DNA of 64,000 bases from Micropterix aruncella (taxonomy: Eukaryota; Arthropoda; Insecta; Lepidoptera; Micropterigidae). The notes under the pieces are model-generated. The model made no database searches. It saw nothing but the letters and a program-made list of their open reading frames with translations, and had not been told where the DNA came from. Within the stretch, counting starts at the first letter, position 1. Every line of letters begins with the position of its first letter. A program made the translations under genes and the position numbers. The stretch covers positions 14,159,087 to 14,223,086 of the forward strand of contig OX155964.1 of assembly GCA_944548615.1 (NCBI GenBank), in the 5' to 3' direction. Positions 63,071 to 64,000 of this stretch are shown piece after piece.

Positions 63071-63548
63071 TTAACCCATTCCACCACTAATAATATGACA
63101 TAATTAGTTAATTAAAAACACTATTTGATTATTTCCACTTTTATTTTAAAAAAACCTTAACACTGAACTTCACATAAAATTAAAACGGTACAACATAGAA
63201 CTATACATTTTTTTTGTTATTTGGATATTTGTTTAATCTTCATCTCCAGGCAGTTTTGGAAGGGTATGGTATTTTTTGAAACATTCTGACATGTGGAGAG
63301 CCACTAAGCATTTCTCACATTCCCATCGTGATTCACTTTTCTTTTTCAGTAATGAACACATTTTACAAAGCCTGGACGGGGTTTGTTTGACAGGATTTGG
63401 AGAAATTTGTCTAGGGAAATTTGCCCATTGTATAGCCTGTAATCGTAAAGGGCTTGCTCCTCCAGATGCCTTTCCTCGCCTCTTGTATGGTGGTAGCGTA
63501 ATATTCTCGAATATGCTTTCCGCAATACTTATCCTATAGTCGATATTA
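63071..63548 (-). pseudogene. piggyBac transposase C-terminal remnant with TTAA end
   Basis: Minus strand from about 63548: RISIAESIFENITLPPYKRR, then SRLCKMCSLLKKKSESRWEC and EKCLVALHMSECFKKYH, stopping at 63233. The C-X2-C...C-X2-C...C-X4-H series is the C-terminal cysteine-rich domain of piggyBac transposases. About 160 bases on is TTAACCCATTCCACC (TTAA 63071-63074), a typical piggyBac end. The catalytic domain is not in the window or is lost. Confidence 0.82.
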
Positions 63549-63599
63549 TGTCAACCTTTGCACATTAGACATATTTTTATGTAATGCTTAGGTATATGC

Positions 63600-64000
63600 A
63601 TAATATGGTTGACCTGCGTTTCGCCGGCTTCGTGTGTCCATGGGTTGAAATGCTCTATCCCGAGGCAACCCTGGGTGCAGAAGTGACGTTATGGTGAAAC
63701 TTAGAAGAGCTATCCTAATTGAATGGATATACAAAATTTCGTTTCTGTGCCGTTGATCATTGAGGAGTCCCCACGTTTGGAGCCAACCCTGGGTACGGCA
63801 GCCATGTTATGGTAAAATTTAGAACGGGCTCTCGTGATTGAATGCATATATAACATTTTGCATCTTTGCTGTTGATTGCGGAAAAGTATCCTCGTCGGGA
63901 GCCGATCCAGGGTGTAGAATCGGGTCAGGCTCACGGTAAAAATGCATCGTCATCGAAAGTGAACCTACATGTACAATTTCAACTTCACAGTATAAGAGGA
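63600..64000. repeat. 118/119-bp tandem repeat, about three units
   Basis: CAACCCTGGGT at 63666 and 63784 and CGATCCAGGGT at 63903, each followed by similar blocks (TTATGGT(G/A)AAA, TTGAATG(G/C)ATAT, GCTGTTGAT). Imperfect, continuing off the right edge. The minus-strand ORF here is a by-product. Confidence 0.65.

Overview
The window is a stretch of animal, almost certainly insect, nuclear DNA: AT-rich, split by GT-AG introns and packed with transposable-element remnants. It holds two cellular genes in divergent orientation. On the minus strand, running off the left edge, is the N-terminal two thirds of a mitochondrial rRNA 2'-O-methyltransferase of the FtsJ/RrmJ family (MRM2), with exons at 17839-17679, 13827-13626 and 137-1. 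On the plus strand, running off the right edge, is TAF1, the largest subunit of the general transcription factor TFIID. I could follow 23 coding exons from the start codon at 20223 to 62912. Every exon joins the next in frame, giving 1263 codons and ending just before the expected zinc knuckle and tandem bromodomains. About 2.4 kb separates the two start codons, so the region may serve both promoters. It contains a Harbinger-like element.

Everything else is intronic or intergenic. MRM2 intron 2 (about 13.5 kb) carries a tandem array of 1108/1124-bp units (about 4652-9848, nearly five copies), a run of palindromes (11.46-12.12 kb), a short GC-rich candidate exon (10.64 kb) and piggyBac-type miniature elements. 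MRM2 intron 1 carries a 670-bp retroelement-like insertion flanked by a perfect 14-bp duplication, a C-rich tract and a 121-bp tandem repeat.

The TAF1 introns hold: two 3' ends of a non-LTR retrotransposon with a restriction-like endonuclease; a CR1/L2-like LINE with an open reverse transcriptase; fragments of Jockey/I-type LINEs; a tRNA-derived SINE; one complete-length but broken mariner and three internally deleted or partial ones; a pogo-like element; four hAT insertions, three with 8-bp duplications; Helitrons with A|T insertion sites; and several families of TTAA-flanked MITEs. A piggyBac transposase C-terminal remnant lies in the last kilobase.

Organism: insect-type TAF1, short runs of the insect telomere unit (CCTAA), mariner/piggyBac/hAT content, and a Helitron starting TCCTAC with the subterminal motif common in moths and butterflies. 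Lepidoptera is my best guess. Another insect order is possible, and I cannot name a species.

Functionally the two genes are unrelated housekeeping genes: mitochondrial ribosome maturation and Pol II preinitiation. The unusual material is the repeat biology, above all one hairpin-ended element family. It appears as dispersed copies with 14-bp target duplications, and pieces of it make up the 1.1-kb tandem array, each unit of which contains exon-like segments.
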